Positions 29,061 to 37,987 of a stretch of DNA of 64,000 bases are shown here, piece by piece; the stretch's first letter is position 1; each line of letters begins with the position of its first letter. Source of the stretch: Candidatus Binatia bacterium (GTDB taxonomy: Bacteria > Desulfobacterota > Binatia > HRBIN30); NCBI GenBank assembly GCA_937925685.1, contig CALAMI010000014.1:1-64000 (forward strand), in the 5' to 3' direction. The notes beneath the pieces were generated by a model, which saw only the letters and a list, made by a program, of their open reading frames with translations, had not been told where the DNA came from and made no database searches. The position numbers were made by a program, and so were the translations under genes.

Positions 29061-29762
29061 TCAAGCGACTCGCCGGAACTCGCGCACCTCGCTACCGTCG
29101 CCAATGAATACCAAGTGAGCCATCCCTAGGAATAGACCGGTGCCCACCACTCCCGGTATGCTGCGAATGGCCAGTTCAAGTTCGTTCGCGTTTTCAATGG
29201 GATCGACCAAGCAGTCGAGAATGTAGTTCTCTCCGTCACTGAAGTAGGGGCCGTCGTCGCTACCGCGCAGCCGCGGCTCCCGGCCAAGAAGTTGCGCTAA
29301 CCGTCGCTGGCAAAACCGCCAAGCAAAAGGGACGACTTCGACGGGGAGCCTTCCGCGCACTCCGAGGCGCTCGACTAGTTTGTCTTGCGTTGCCACGATG
29401 ACCAATCGAGCCGAAGCCGCTGCTACCACTTTCTCCCGCACCAGCGCACCGCCATAACCTTTGATCAGATCGAGGTTCGGGTCTACCTCGTCTGCCCCGT
29501 CAACAGTGACATCCACAACGTCTACCTCCGCCAACGTGGTCAACTGAAGACCAAGCGAACGAGCGAGCGCTGCCGTGGCCTCTGACGTGGCGACACAACG
29601 GAGCCGTTGCAGCCGCTCCTTTGGCAGGCTCGCCAACGCGCGCACAAAGGCCGACGCGGCCCGCCCCGTGCCCAGGCCCACGGTTCCGCTTTCCGGCACG
29701 CACTCCAGCGCCCGGGCTGCCACCGTTGCCAGAATTCTTTCGTTTCCAGACCCGTTGGTCAT
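29061..29762 (-). CDS. rpiA: Ribose-5-phosphate isomerase A
   Basis: A 233-residue enzyme that converts ribose 5-phosphate and ribulose 5-phosphate in the pentose phosphate pathway. Family motifs are GLGTGRAASAF, TVDGADEVDPNLDLIKGYGG with the catalytic Asp and Lys region, and REKVVA. The ATG at 29762 overlaps the stop of the upstream CoA-transferase by one base (TGATG), so translation is coupled. A longer reading up to 30245 lies inside the transferase in another frame and is rejected. Confidence 0.95.
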   Translation of the reverse strand: MTNGSGNERILATVAARALECVPESGTVGLGTGRAASAFVRALASLPKERLQRLRCVATSEATAALARSLGLQLTTLAEVDVVDVTVDGADEVDPNLDLIKGYGGALVREKVVAAASARLVIVATQDKLVERLGVRGRLPVEVVPFAWRFCQRRLAQLLGREPRLRGSDDGPYFSDGENYILDCLVDPIENANELELAIRSIPGVVGTGLFLGMAHLVFIGDGSEVREFRRVA

Positions 29763-30958
29763 CAGATGACTCTCAGTTCGCGCAGTCGTTGTTGCTCCGC
29801 TGGCGACAAACCCAGCAGCTGCCCGTACACTTCTGCATTGTGCTCTCCTAACCGTGGTGCTCCACGGGTGATCTGGCCGGGAGTCTCCGATAATCGCGGG
29901 TACACAGCCTGCATGCGAATCGGTCCGATAACTGGATCGTTTACTTCCACGATGCTTTGGCGAGTACGATAATGCGGGTCTGCAAAGATATCGGCAATCG
30001 AATACACGCGTGAGACGGGCACCTCTGCTGCCACAAGGATGCTCTCGATCTCCGCCGCGGTGTGTTCTCGAACCCACTCCCCTACCACGGCATGAATTTC
30101 CTCGGCGTGCGCCACTCGCGCCTCCAGGGTCGCAAACCGAGGATCCGAGGGCAGCTCCGGCCGGCCCATGGCTTGGGCTAGTCGGCGGAACAATGCATCG
30201 CCAGCCGCCACGATGCAAACGAACTCGCCATCTTTGGTCTCCCAATTGTCCAGAGGTGCGGAATTCGGCAACTGGTTACCCGAGCGTTCACGGACGAAAC
30301 CGAGGCGATCGTAGGCCGCGGCCGTATACTCGAGTACGCGAAAGACCGACTCGTACATCGCCAAGTCGATCCACTGTCCTGCTCCACCCCGTTCTCGGTG
30401 AAACAGCGCCAGCATGATCCCAAAAGCATTGAACACGGCGGTGAGGTAGTCAGCAATCAGAATGCCGGGGCGCACCGGCGGGCGATCAGGATACCCGGTA
30501 AGGTACAAGAGTCCACCGAACGCGATACCGATCCGATCGAGGCCCGGGCGGTCACGGTACGGCCCGGTTTGCCCGTACACGGACACACGGGCCAAGATGA
30601 TCCGAGGATTGTGCTGGCGAAGCGTGGTGAAATCTAGCCCCCACTTCTCCAATGTCCCGGGCTGGAAGTTCTCCACGATCACGTCGACTTGCGGCACGAG
30701 TTTCAAGAAAAGTTCGCGCCCAGCAGGCTTACGCAAGTCAAGCGTAATAGACTTTTTGCAGCGATTATCCACTGCCCACCACAATGAATAGTCGGCAACA
30801 AATGGGCCGATATGGCGCAAGAAATCCCCGCCGTCAGGCAATTCCACCTTGATGACCTCTGCACCGAATTCGGCAAGTAGCGTCGCCGCGAACGGGGCAG
30901 CAATGCGGGTCCCTAAATCTAGCACACGGATTCCACGAAGGGGAAACTCGGCGCTCAC
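29762..30958 (-). CDS. CaiB/BaiF family III CoA-transferase
   Basis: A 398-residue enzyme that moves CoA between carboxylic acids through an Asp-bound anhydride. The N-terminus has RVLDLGTRIAAPFAATLLAEFGAEVIKVE, and KSITLDLRKPAGRELFLKL, VENFQPGTLEKWGL and VSVYGQTGPY follow as in the family. An Asp in GILIADYLTAV is at the usual catalytic place. The start is GTG at 30958. It is coupled to rpiA downstream and divergent from the NtrY-like kinase. The acid handled cannot be told; alpha-methylacyl-CoA racemases share this fold. Confidence 0.9.
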   Translation of the reverse strand: MSAEFPLRGIRVLDLGTRIAAPFAATLLAEFGAEVIKVELPDGGDFLRHIGPFVADYSLWWAVDNRCKKSITLDLRKPAGRELFLKLVPQVDVIVENFQPGTLEKWGLDFTTLRQHNPRIILARVSVYGQTGPYRDRPGLDRIGIAFGGLLYLTGYPDRPPVRPGILIADYLTAVFNAFGIMLALFHRERGGAGQWIDLAMYESVFRVLEYTAAAYDRLGFVRERSGNQLPNSAPLDNWETKDGEFVCIVAAGDALFRRLAQAMGRPELPSDPRFATLEARVAHAEEIHAVVGEWVREHTAAEIESILVAAEVPVSRVYSIADIFADPHYRTRQSIVEVNDPVIGPIRMQAVYPRLSETPGQITRGAPRLGEHNAEVYGQLLGLSPAEQQRLRELRVI

Positions 30959-31033
30959 GGTAACCCTCTCAGCACAACCCTCGAGGGATCGTTGCCTTGC
31001 AGCGCTGTTGGCTGCGCCTTAGAATTTTCGCTC

Positions 31034-33298
31034 GTGAGTTCCTCTACGCGGCCCAACAGTGCAGCCCAGGCAGCGGGGTCTGCGCTCGCCGATGACGAGC
31101 GGAAGCGACGACGCAGAGAGTCGTGGCTCATCGTCCTTGCGGCCGTTGTCTTCCTCGGCCTCGCGTGGTGGGAGATCTCCCGCGATCCCGTCCGGGACAC
31201 TGGTCCGCTCAGCAGCAACGTAATCTCGTTCCTTCTAATCAATGTCAATCTGTTGCTCCTGATCCTGCTCATCTTTCTCGTAACGCGAAACGTCGTCAAA
31301 CTCATCTGGGAGCGGCGGCGAGGCATCTTCGGGGCTCGGCTGCGTACGCGGCTAGTGGCGGCATTCGTGGCGTTAACGCTCGGTCCTAGCATCTTGCTGT
31401 TTTGGGTTGCCCAAGGATTCCTGCAACTTGCCTTCGAGGCTTGGTTCCATAGCCGCGTCGAGGCTGCTTTGCACGGCTCGGTTGGCGTCGCGCAAAGCTA
31501 CTATCAATTCGCTGCCAACCAGGCCCTGCGTTTCGCCAGGGAAATCGGCCGCCAAATTCAAGCGCTCGGCTTGCTGGAGCCGGGTAAAGAGAGAGAGCTG
31601 CAGTCTTGGGTGGCGGTGAAGCTTCAGGAGTATGGTCTCGCCAGCGTCGACGTTTGGAACGAACGCCGACAACCACTCGCCCGCAGCAACGCTCCCGAAG
31701 CACCTGGCTTGCCACCACTGCCCGCGGAAGCTGGGAACACCGTTGTGATGGGGAACGACTTCGCTGAGACTCACCGGTGGGGCAAAGCCGATGTGGTACG
31801 AGTCGGCGTGCCCATTTATGACGGAGAAAAGCGAGTACTTGGGGTCGTGTGGGCTTCCTACGTCGTTCCTCGCAGCGTGGCCGACACCGTGCGCGCGATC
31901 GCCCGCTCCTTCGAAGAGTACCGCCAGCTCAACGTGATGCGCCAACCGATCAAAAATAGTTACATTCTAACGTTGGCGCTTTTAACGCTCGTACTCATTT
32001 TTTCCGCCACCTGGTTCGGCATTCGCCAGGCACGTAGTATCACTCGTCCCTTGTTGCAGTTAGCAGAGGGCACACGGGAAATTGCGCGCGGGAACTGGAG
32101 TTACCGTATCGAGCCGGCTGCCGCCGACGAAGAAATTGCGGTCCTGGTGGAGTCGTTCAACCAGATGACCAACGACCTCGAGAAAACCAATCTCGAACTC
32201 GTGGAACGACGGAACTACGTCGAAAATCTTCTCGCGAACATTGCGGCCGGCGTGGTTTCCATCGACCTGGAGGGCAGGATTTCCTCGGTCAACCCAGCTG
32301 CGGAGCGGATGCTCGGGATCTCCTTTCGGGAAGCTGCTGGCGCCCGCGTAGAGGAAGTGTTCAAGGGGGAGCAGTGGTCGTCATTGCTTGAAAGCGTGCA
32401 CGAGGCCCATCTTTACCCGCACCGCGATATCCAACGCCAAATGCATCTCGCCAGCGGCGAGTCACCGCTCACGACTCTGGTCACCGCTCGTTCCCTCCGT
32501 GACGCCCAAGGCAATCCCAAGGGCACCATTTTGTTTTTCGAAGACGTGACCCACTTACTCCGGGTGCAACGAATGGAGGCTTGGGGAGAGGTGGCGCGAC
32601 GCCTCGCTCACGAAATCAAAAACCCCCTAACACCAATTCAGTTATCCGCCCAGCGGTTGCAAAAACGGTTGGCCGCTACGCTAAATGCCAGCGATCGCGC
32701 CGTACTGGACGATTGTGTTCGCGTGATCGTCGGTCAGGTGGAAGAAGTGAAGAAACTGATCAACGAGTTTTCCCGCTTTGCTCGCCTCCCCGCGGCGCAC
32801 TTGGAACCCGGCAATTTGAATCAATTGGTCGAGGAGGCGCTCGTGTTGTTCCAGCAAGCGCACCCAGAAATCGAATTCTCGCTTGTTGCTGACCCCTGGC
32901 TGCCGCCGGTCGACCTCGATCGGGAGACGTTGAAACGCGCGTTGGTCAACCTGCTGGACAATGCTGTGTTTGCTTGCCAAGCGGCAGGCGACGAACATCG
33001 GAAAGTCACCGTGAGCACCTTGTGGCTCGGTGAGCTCGAGACCGTCCGCCTCGAAATTGCGGACAGCGGCTGCGGCATGAGTGCGGAGGTGAAAGCGCGG
33101 CTCTTCGAGCCGTACTTCTCGACCAAGAAGGAAGGCACCGGCCTCGGCCTTGCCATCGTCGCGTCCATTCTTGCCGAGCACCAGGCTTACATCCGCGTGT
33201 TCGACAATGTCCCCCGCGGCAGTCGATTCGTCATCGACTTTCCGGCACGAACGTCAGGCCGCGCTTCCCTTGGCGTCCCCCAAGTCGCAGAGCGATAG
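31034..33298 (+). CDS. ntrY: NtrY-like sensor histidine kinase
   Basis: A 754-residue membrane kinase of the NtrY type. Three helices lie in the first 130 residues, with a periplasmic domain up to a fourth near 315-340, then HAMP, a PAS domain (LLANIAAGVVSIDLEGRISS) and a kinase core with His526 in RRLAHEIKNPLTPIQLS, the NtrB/NtrY form of the H-box. The ATPase part ends with GLGLAIVASILAEH. The GTG at 31034 is taken as start; a TTG at 30992 is possible. In other bacteria NtrY phosphorylates NtrX. Here the next gene is a receiver-LpxC fusion, the probable partner. Confidence 0.9.
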   Translation: MSSSTRPNSAAQAAGSALADDERKRRRRESWLIVLAAVVFLGLAWWEISRDPVRDTGPLSSNVISFLLINVNLLLLILLIFLVTRNVVKLIWERRRGIFGARLRTRLVAAFVALTLGPSILLFWVAQGFLQLAFEAWFHSRVEAALHGSVGVAQSYYQFAANQALRFAREIGRQIQALGLLEPGKERELQSWVAVKLQEYGLASVDVWNERRQPLARSNAPEAPGLPPLPAEAGNTVVMGNDFAETHRWGKADVVRVGVPIYDGEKRVLGVVWASYVVPRSVADTVRAIARSFEEYRQLNVMRQPIKNSYILTLALLTLVLIFSATWFGIRQARSITRPLLQLAEGTREIARGNWSYRIEPAAADEEIAVLVESFNQMTNDLEKTNLELVERRNYVENLLANIAAGVVSIDLEGRISSVNPAAERMLGISFREAAGARVEEVFKGEQWSSLLESVHEAHLYPHRDIQRQMHLASGESPLTTLVTARSLRDAQGNPKGTILFFEDVTHLLRVQRMEAWGEVARRLAHEIKNPLTPIQLSAQRLQKRLAATLNASDRAVLDDCVRVIVGQVEEVKKLINEFSRFARLPAAHLEPGNLNQLVEEALVLFQQAHPEIEFSLVADPWLPPVDLDRETLKRALVNLLDNAVFACQAAGDEHRKVTVSTLWLGELETVRLEIADSGCGMSAEVKARLFEPYFSTKKEGTGLGLAIVASILAEHQAYIRVFDNVPRGSRFVIDFPARTSGRASLGVPQVAER

Positions 33299-33426
33299 GG
33301 GAGCAACGTCAAGCTGCCTTTTGTCCGGCTTCGGAGCTGGCTAAGGAAACCACCCATGTGCTATCGACGTCACCAGTCTCGGGCTCGCGAGCAAGTGGGG
33401 TCGATCACGGGGAGGTAAGAGAACAG

Positions 33427-34725
33427 ATGGCTACCGTTCTGGTGGTGGACGACGAACCGGAAATTCGAGCCTCGCTGCGCAACATCCTTGCCGAGGAAGG
33501 CTTGGAAGTACTCGAAGCTGAGGATGGTCGGGCGGCTTTGAACGCGATGTACGCTGCCCGACCCGACCTGGTCATCGTTGACGTTTGGATGCCAGAAATC
33601 GATGGTTTGGCGTTCCTGCGGATCTTGCGCGAGGCAGAGCACCTCGATCCGTTGCCCCCGGTGGTCATGATCTCGGGGCACGGCAACATCGAAACGGCTG
33701 TGCAGGCAACCAGGCTAGGGGCGATAGACTTCGTGGAAAAACCGTTCTCCCTCGAAGGTTTCCTCTCCACGGTGCACCGTGCCTTGCAAACCCAGCGGGA
33801 GCAGGGAAAGGGGGCCGGTCCACTAGCCCCGGCGTTTCGCCCTGAAGACGCCCCGACTGCCACCGGCGTTTCTGTCGCCGCGAAGACCGTGCGCTCATTG
33901 CAGCGCACAGTAGCGCGAAGCGTGGTCCACACCGGCACAGGTCTGCATAGCGGCATGAAAACGGGCTTGATCTTGCAGCCCCTGCCACCGGGAGCAGGAA
34001 TTGTTTTCTCGAGCCTATCGGCCGAGGCAACGGTGCCCGCGCACCTGGACTGGGTAGATTCAACAGGTTACGCCACCACGTTGCACCGCCCTGGAATAAC
34101 CGTGCGAACCGTCGAGCACCTGCTCGCCGCTCTCCACGCCTATGGGGTCACCAATCTCTTCGTCAAAGTTCAGGGAGAGGTGCCCATTCTCGACGGCTCG
34201 GCTGCAGGCTTTTGCCGATTGCTGGAACAGGCCGGGGTGGTGGAACAGGACGCCTGGGTGGAAGACATTGTCATCGAGGAACCCATCGAAGTGCGACGCG
34301 ATGAAAACGAGTGGATTCGCATCGAACCCTTCGAGGGCCTGGCCGTGTCCTATTTTTTGGAGTACCCAGCTCCCGTAGGGAGGCAGTCTTACCAGTACGT
34401 CCACCGAGGACCTGCAGCGTTCCGCGACGAAATCGCCCCGGCTCGCACGTTCGGCTTTGTTCGTGACCTCAAGCAAATGGCGGCCATGGGGCTTGCCTCT
34501 GGCGGCCGGTTGGATAACTGCATCCTCATTGACGACGAAAAAATCGTCAACACGGCGTTGCGCTTTCCAGAGGAATTGGCCCGGCACAAAATCTTGGACA
34601 TCCTCGGAGACATGTATTTACTCGGGCGCCCAATTCGCGGGAAAATCACTGCCCAAAGAACCGGCCACTCCGAAAACATCGCCCTCTTACGAGAGGTCCG
34701 CCAACGTTGCTTCTTTTCACGATAA
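33427..34725 (+). CDS. lpxC: Fusion of NtrX-type receiver domain and LpxC deacetylase
   Basis: A 432-residue two-domain protein. Residues 1-120 are a response-regulator receiver with Asp8/Asp9, phospho-acceptor Asp52 and Lys105, most like the receiver of NtrX (MISGHGNIETAVQATRLGA). After a linker of about 40 residues rich in Pro and Ala, residues 160-432 are LpxC, the zinc enzyme that deacetylates UDP-3-O-acyl-GlcNAc, the committed step of lipid A synthesis. LpxC key residues are all present: Glu230 and His231, Thr341, His387 and Asp391 for zinc, and His414. The NtrX AAA+ and DNA-binding domains are absent. Its start is 128 bases after the ntrY stop. An in-frame GTG at 33889 could in principle give free LpxC, but no ribosome site precedes it. 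Confidence 0.93.
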   Translation: MATVLVVDDEPEIRASLRNILAEEGLEVLEAEDGRAALNAMYAARPDLVIVDVWMPEIDGLAFLRILREAEHLDPLPPVVMISGHGNIETAVQATRLGAIDFVEKPFSLEGFLSTVHRALQTQREQGKGAGPLAPAFRPEDAPTATGVSVAAKTVRSLQRTVARSVVHTGTGLHSGMKTGLILQPLPPGAGIVFSSLSAEATVPAHLDWVDSTGYATTLHRPGITVRTVEHLLAALHAYGVTNLFVKVQGEVPILDGSAAGFCRLLEQAGVVEQDAWVEDIVIEEPIEVRRDENEWIRIEPFEGLAVSYFLEYPAPVGRQSYQYVHRGPAAFRDEIAPARTFGFVRDLKQMAAMGLASGGRLDNCILIDDEKIVNTALRFPEELARHKILDILGDMYLLGRPIRGKITAQRTGHSENIALLREVRQRCFFSR

Positions 34726-34769
34726 AGGAGCGACAAGCAGCTCAGTCAAAGGGGATGAGAGGGCGCTTG

Positions 34770-34787
34770 GTGGATCCTGCGGACCAC
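34770..34787. terminator. Small hairpin in convergent gap
   Basis: GTGG-A-TCC and GGACCAC form a seven-pair stem with one bulged A and the loop TGC. It lies 44 bases after the lpxC-fusion stop and 27 bases from the end of the convergent carboxypeptidase gene. There is no T tract. Confidence 0.22.
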
Positions 34788-34814
34788 AGCCCAGACCGAC
34801 GTGCCGCACCGTTG

Positions 34815-35978
34815 TCAGCGCTGGACCACCGACACTGCGACCCGGTGATGGGCCCGGCGCAAGTCTTGCGCAACTCTGTGAGCTTCGGTGGCGTCGGCAA
34901 ATCCTCCCACCGTCACCCGGTACGCTGTCTGCCGTTTACGCCGCTCTTTTTCCACTCGCACAGAATACCCGCGCTGGCGTAACATCGCGCTGACGGTCCT
35001 TGCGGCATTGTAGTCCCGGAATGTTCCCAAACGCACGGCATAGGCTCCTCGCGCCGGGCGTTCGTCTAGCCGATCCCCGTCACCAGCAGTGCGACCGCCC
35101 GTTTCGGCCTGAGCAACGCGCAGGTCGAAGGGCCGTACCGAAGGCCACGGGTCCTGCCCAGTCGCAGCGGCTACGAGCTTTTTGATGTCTCCCCACAAGT
35201 CGGTCGTGCCCAGAACGGCAAAGGTCACGAGCCTGTCGTTCCAACGCGCTGCTCCCACGAAGCACCGTTTTGCCGCACGGGTATATCCAGTCTTTCCTAC
35301 GACTTCGATTGGGTATTCCCCGAGCAACCGATTGTGGTTTCGTAGCGCGATTGGACGAGCCCCGGCGCTGGTTGGGCGAATCTGCGCGGAACGTGTCGAG
35401 ACGATTTCCAAAAAGAGCGGATGTCGAACCGCATGACGAAAAATCGTGGCCAAGTCCCGCGCGGTCGAATGGTGTCCCTCCGCTGGGAGGCCATTGGGGT
35501 TGACAAAATGGGTATTTCGCGCACCGAGCCTCGTCGCCAACCCATTCATTTGCCGGGCAAATGCGGGTACCGATCCGGCGAGGCCCTCGGCAATGACGAT
35601 GCTTGCGTCGTTGGCGGAATTCAACAAAATCGCGTACACGAGATCGAGTAGCTGCATTCTCATCCCGGGTTTGAGCCCAATCTTGGAGGCTGGCGCCTGG
35701 GCCGCGTTGGACGACACGATAAAGGATTCCGCCAATCGCCCACTTTGCAGTGCCAGCAGCGCTGTGATGACTTTCGTCGTGCTCGCTGGAGGTAACGGTT
35801 CGTCTGGATTGTGGCTCCACAACACTGCCCCACTCTCCGCATCCATCACAATGGCCGAGCGCGCTGCAATCCCGTTGGCGGGCGGCGCGGCAGACACTGA
35901 TGCCGGCTCGCTCAGGCTGAGGCAAACGCCAAGCCCTACCAAAACCATTGAGGTGAGTTGTTTTCCTCCTCTTCTCAT
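34815..35978 (-). CDS. D-alanyl-D-alanine carboxypeptidase (S11) with SPOR domain
   Basis: A 387-residue periplasmic enzyme that trims the terminal D-Ala from peptidoglycan pentapeptides. The N-terminal signal peptide (LTSMVLVGLGVCLSLSEPAS) is followed by the penicillin-binding motifs in order: ASTTK, SAN (in LLNSANDAS) and KTG (in VGKTGYTR). Instead of the membrane-anchoring tail of PBP5, residues 310-387 form a SPOR domain (YAVRLGTFRDYNAARTVSAM), which binds septal peptidoglycan lacking stem peptides. GGAG lies eight bases before ATG 35978; ATG 35993 is also possible. Confidence 0.92.
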   Translation of the reverse strand: MRRGGKQLTSMVLVGLGVCLSLSEPASVSAAPPANGIAARSAIVMDAESGAVLWSHNPDEPLPPASTTKVITALLALQSGRLAESFIVSSNAAQAPASKIGLKPGMRMQLLDLVYAILLNSANDASIVIAEGLAGSVPAFARQMNGLATRLGARNTHFVNPNGLPAEGHHSTARDLATIFRHAVRHPLFLEIVSTRSAQIRPTSAGARPIALRNHNRLLGEYPIEVVGKTGYTRAAKRCFVGAARWNDRLVTFAVLGTTDLWGDIKKLVAAATGQDPWPSVRPFDLRVAQAETGGRTAGDGDRLDERPARGAYAVRLGTFRDYNAARTVSAMLRQRGYSVRVEKERRKRQTAYRVTVGGFADATEAHRVAQDLRRAHHRVAVSVVQR

Positions 35979-36100
35979 CGCCACATCTCCCATCCCGCTC
36001 ACTACATCCCGTGCTCCTTGCACCATGCTCGAAACCGGGTCGCCTTGTCAACCGCAAACTATCACCCAAGCCTCGCACTCGTTCTACCGGATTTCCCTCG

Positions 36101-37192
36101 TCAGCAATTCTCCACTGTCCGTCGACCCTTGACTGTTTGCGCCATCATATTGCGGAAAAAGAAAGCGCTAATCACAAGGGGCAAGAGATAGTACGCCACG
36201 CGGAACACCAGCACCGCAACGACAGCCATTTCGAACGGTACCCCAAGACTGACAAAAATCGCTGCCATGGATCCCTCCATTACGCCCAGTCCCCCGGGGA
36301 TCAACGAAATCAAGGAAAGAACAATGCCCACGGCAAAACCGACCACCACGAACGTGATGGGGACCTTGACGTCCACACAGGCAAAGGCCGTCTGCAGGAT
36401 ATACAAGGTGGCCAGCCAGTCGACCACGATCCAAAAAACCGGTCCGACCATGTGCCGCTTGCGGGACAACAGAAATTCGATGCCACGATCGAGATTGCGT
36501 TGAAATCGCCAAATGCGCACGCGGCGTGGTTTGAACCGAGGCGCAGCTCGCTGCAGCAGCCAGTGGCTAGCCTCCGCCAGCACAAACAGGGTCCGGCGTC
36601 GCACGTTGCGGTGCACCAGGAGGAACATGGCAATCAAAGTGGCTGCGCTGAACACCACCAGAAGTCCAGCAACAATCGCCAGCGTGATTCCCCCCAGCTC
36701 GTGGGTACGGAGAAGGTAGTAAAAGCCACCCACGACAAAAAGTAGGAGCACGACGTTGGTCACGAAGGTTTGAACCAGCGACACGGTTACCGCAGTACCC
36801 GAGCGCATGCCCATTCGCAGAAAGAAAAACATGCGCACGGCAAAGCCACTGAGGCCACCGCTGGTGAGAAGGTAATTCGCAGAATTGGCAACGAAGGTCA
36901 CTTTCAGCATCTCCCAGTAGGGAACGGCAGAACCGGCCGCCGACGCAATCCCCTGGTATGAGCGTGCCATGGCGGCGTAGCTTAATAGGGAGCAGGCAAA
37001 CGGCAGGAACAAAAGCCGACCGTTTAAGTTCGCGGTCACGCGCCACAACTCCCGCGCATCGGACAACACGAAGACTGCCACCAACACAGCCAAGCCAGCC
37101 ACGAGGAGCCACGAGACCCACTGGGGCCGGGCGTTCAGACGCTCGCTCCAATCCGCTTGAAAGGTATTCTCGCTGCGGTGCCGCTGGCTCAT
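36101..37192 (-). CDS. Lysylphosphatidylglycerol synthase TM-type flippase-like protein
   Basis: A 363-residue membrane protein of the UPF0104/AglD group that shares the transmembrane part of MprF. About eight helices are visible. The conserved SANYLLTSGGLSGFAVRM and SLISLIPGGLGVMEGSMAAIF segments are diagnostic. The group is thought to move or present lipids across the inner membrane, but this one has no enzymatic domain and its cargo is unknown. ATG 37192 is chosen over an upstream start in a Trp/Pro-rich segment. It lies upstream of the carboxypeptidase on the same strand, 122 bases apart. Confidence 0.85.
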   Translation of the reverse strand: MSQRHRSENTFQADWSERLNARPQWVSWLLVAGLAVLVAVFVLSDARELWRVTANLNGRLLFLPFACSLLSYAAMARSYQGIASAAGSAVPYWEMLKVTFVANSANYLLTSGGLSGFAVRMFFFLRMGMRSGTAVTVSLVQTFVTNVVLLLFVVGGFYYLLRTHELGGITLAIVAGLLVVFSAATLIAMFLLVHRNVRRRTLFVLAEASHWLLQRAAPRFKPRRVRIWRFQRNLDRGIEFLLSRKRHMVGPVFWIVVDWLATLYILQTAFACVDVKVPITFVVVGFAVGIVLSLISLIPGGLGVMEGSMAAIFVSLGVPFEMAVVAVLVFRVAYYLLPLVISAFFFRNMMAQTVKGRRTVENC

Positions 37193-37310
37193 GCATCTGC
37201 CCGGTGAGAGCTCGGGCCAAATAGTGGCGGGGCGCCAGCCCGTCAAGCGCACGATCTAGCTTGTGACCTCAAAAGACGTGAGCTAAGCCTAGGCCGCTCT
37301 TGGTTCGTGT

Positions 37311-37607
37311 ATGTTTCTGCTTGCTAACCTGATTCGGGCGCTCGCGCAGGTGCTGGATCTCTTGCTGCACCTTTACTCCATTATTTTGGTCATTCGGGTC
37401 ATTGTCAGTTGGGTCAATGCGGATCCCTTTAACCCCCTGGTTCGCTTCCTCTACCAAGCCACCGAACCAGTACTGCAGCGTGTTCGACGCAACTTGCCTG
37501 TGACCTACGCAGGCATCGATTTCTCCCCCCTGGTTGTCCTTCTCGCCATTGTCCTTCTTCAAGCCTTCTTGGTGTCTAGCCTTTACGATGTCGCCAGGCG
37601 CCTGTGA
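37311..37607 (+). CDS. YggT family membrane protein
   Basis: A 98-residue protein with two hydrophobic segments (about 1-30 and 70-92) flanking the family motif RVIVSWVNADPFNPLVRFLYQATEPVL, quoted only in part here. YggT proteins are small inner-membrane proteins linked to osmotic tolerance and cell division genes. No ribosome site is obvious. It is divergent from the flippase-like gene with a 118-base gap. Confidence 0.88.
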   Translation: MFLLANLIRALAQVLDLLLHLYSIILVIRVIVSWVNADPFNPLVRFLYQATEPVLQRVRRNLPVTYAGIDFSPLVVLLAIVLLQAFLVSSLYDVARRL

Positions 37608-37702
37608 GTTTAGGTGCCTGTGGACGGTGAGTCCGGGTTGACAGTTCTAGGCCAAATGGTTAATGCGGCGCCCCGTCAAGGTCACCTCAAAGGAGGGGTT
37701 CC

Positions 37703-37987
37703 GTGCCGATCTACGAGTACTTGTGTCCGAAGTGTGGGCAATTCGAAGTCACGCAACGGATTACGGAAGATGCTTTGAAGCGCTGTCCCACCTGCCGGGG
37801 CAAAGTGCAAAAGCTGATTTCTGCAAGTTCCTTTCAACTCAAGGGAACGGGTTGGTATCTCACGGACTACGCTCGATCTGAAAACGCCAAGCCCCGAGGC
37901 GAGGCAACGGCAAAAGCCGGCGACAGCGCTGCTCCCTCGTCTTCGTCTGAGTCCTCAGGCAAGACCGAGAACAAGGCAGCCGCATAA
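37703..37987 (+). CDS. FmdB-type zinc ribbon protein
   Basis: A 94-residue protein with an N-terminal zinc ribbon: [15 protein letters not shown] and RCPTCRGKV give two CxxC pairs. The FSFQLKG-like segment [16 protein letters not shown] is typical of the family. The C-terminal 35 residues are low complexity (Ala, Ser, Glu, Lys). FmdB proteins are named after a putative regulator of formamidase, but the general role is unknown. The start is GTG with AAAGGAGG upstream. Confidence 0.88.
   Translation: MPIYEYLCPKCGQFEVTQRITEDALKRCPTCRGKVQKLISASSFQLKGTGWYLTDYARSENAKPRGEATAKAGDSAAPSSSSESSGKTENKAAA

Noticed and set aside
29763-30245. N-terminal extension of rpiA
   Set aside because: It lies wholly in the CoA-transferase gene in another frame; RpiA homology begins at ATG 29762.
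35080-36078. 332-residue minus-strand frame overlapping the carboxypeptidase
   Set aside because: Shifted frame of the S11 gene; the other frame has the signal peptide, the penicillin-binding motifs and the SPOR domain.
36011-36745. 244-residue His/Lys-rich frame opposite the flippase-like gene
   Set aside because: Low-complexity antisense of a hydrophobic protein.
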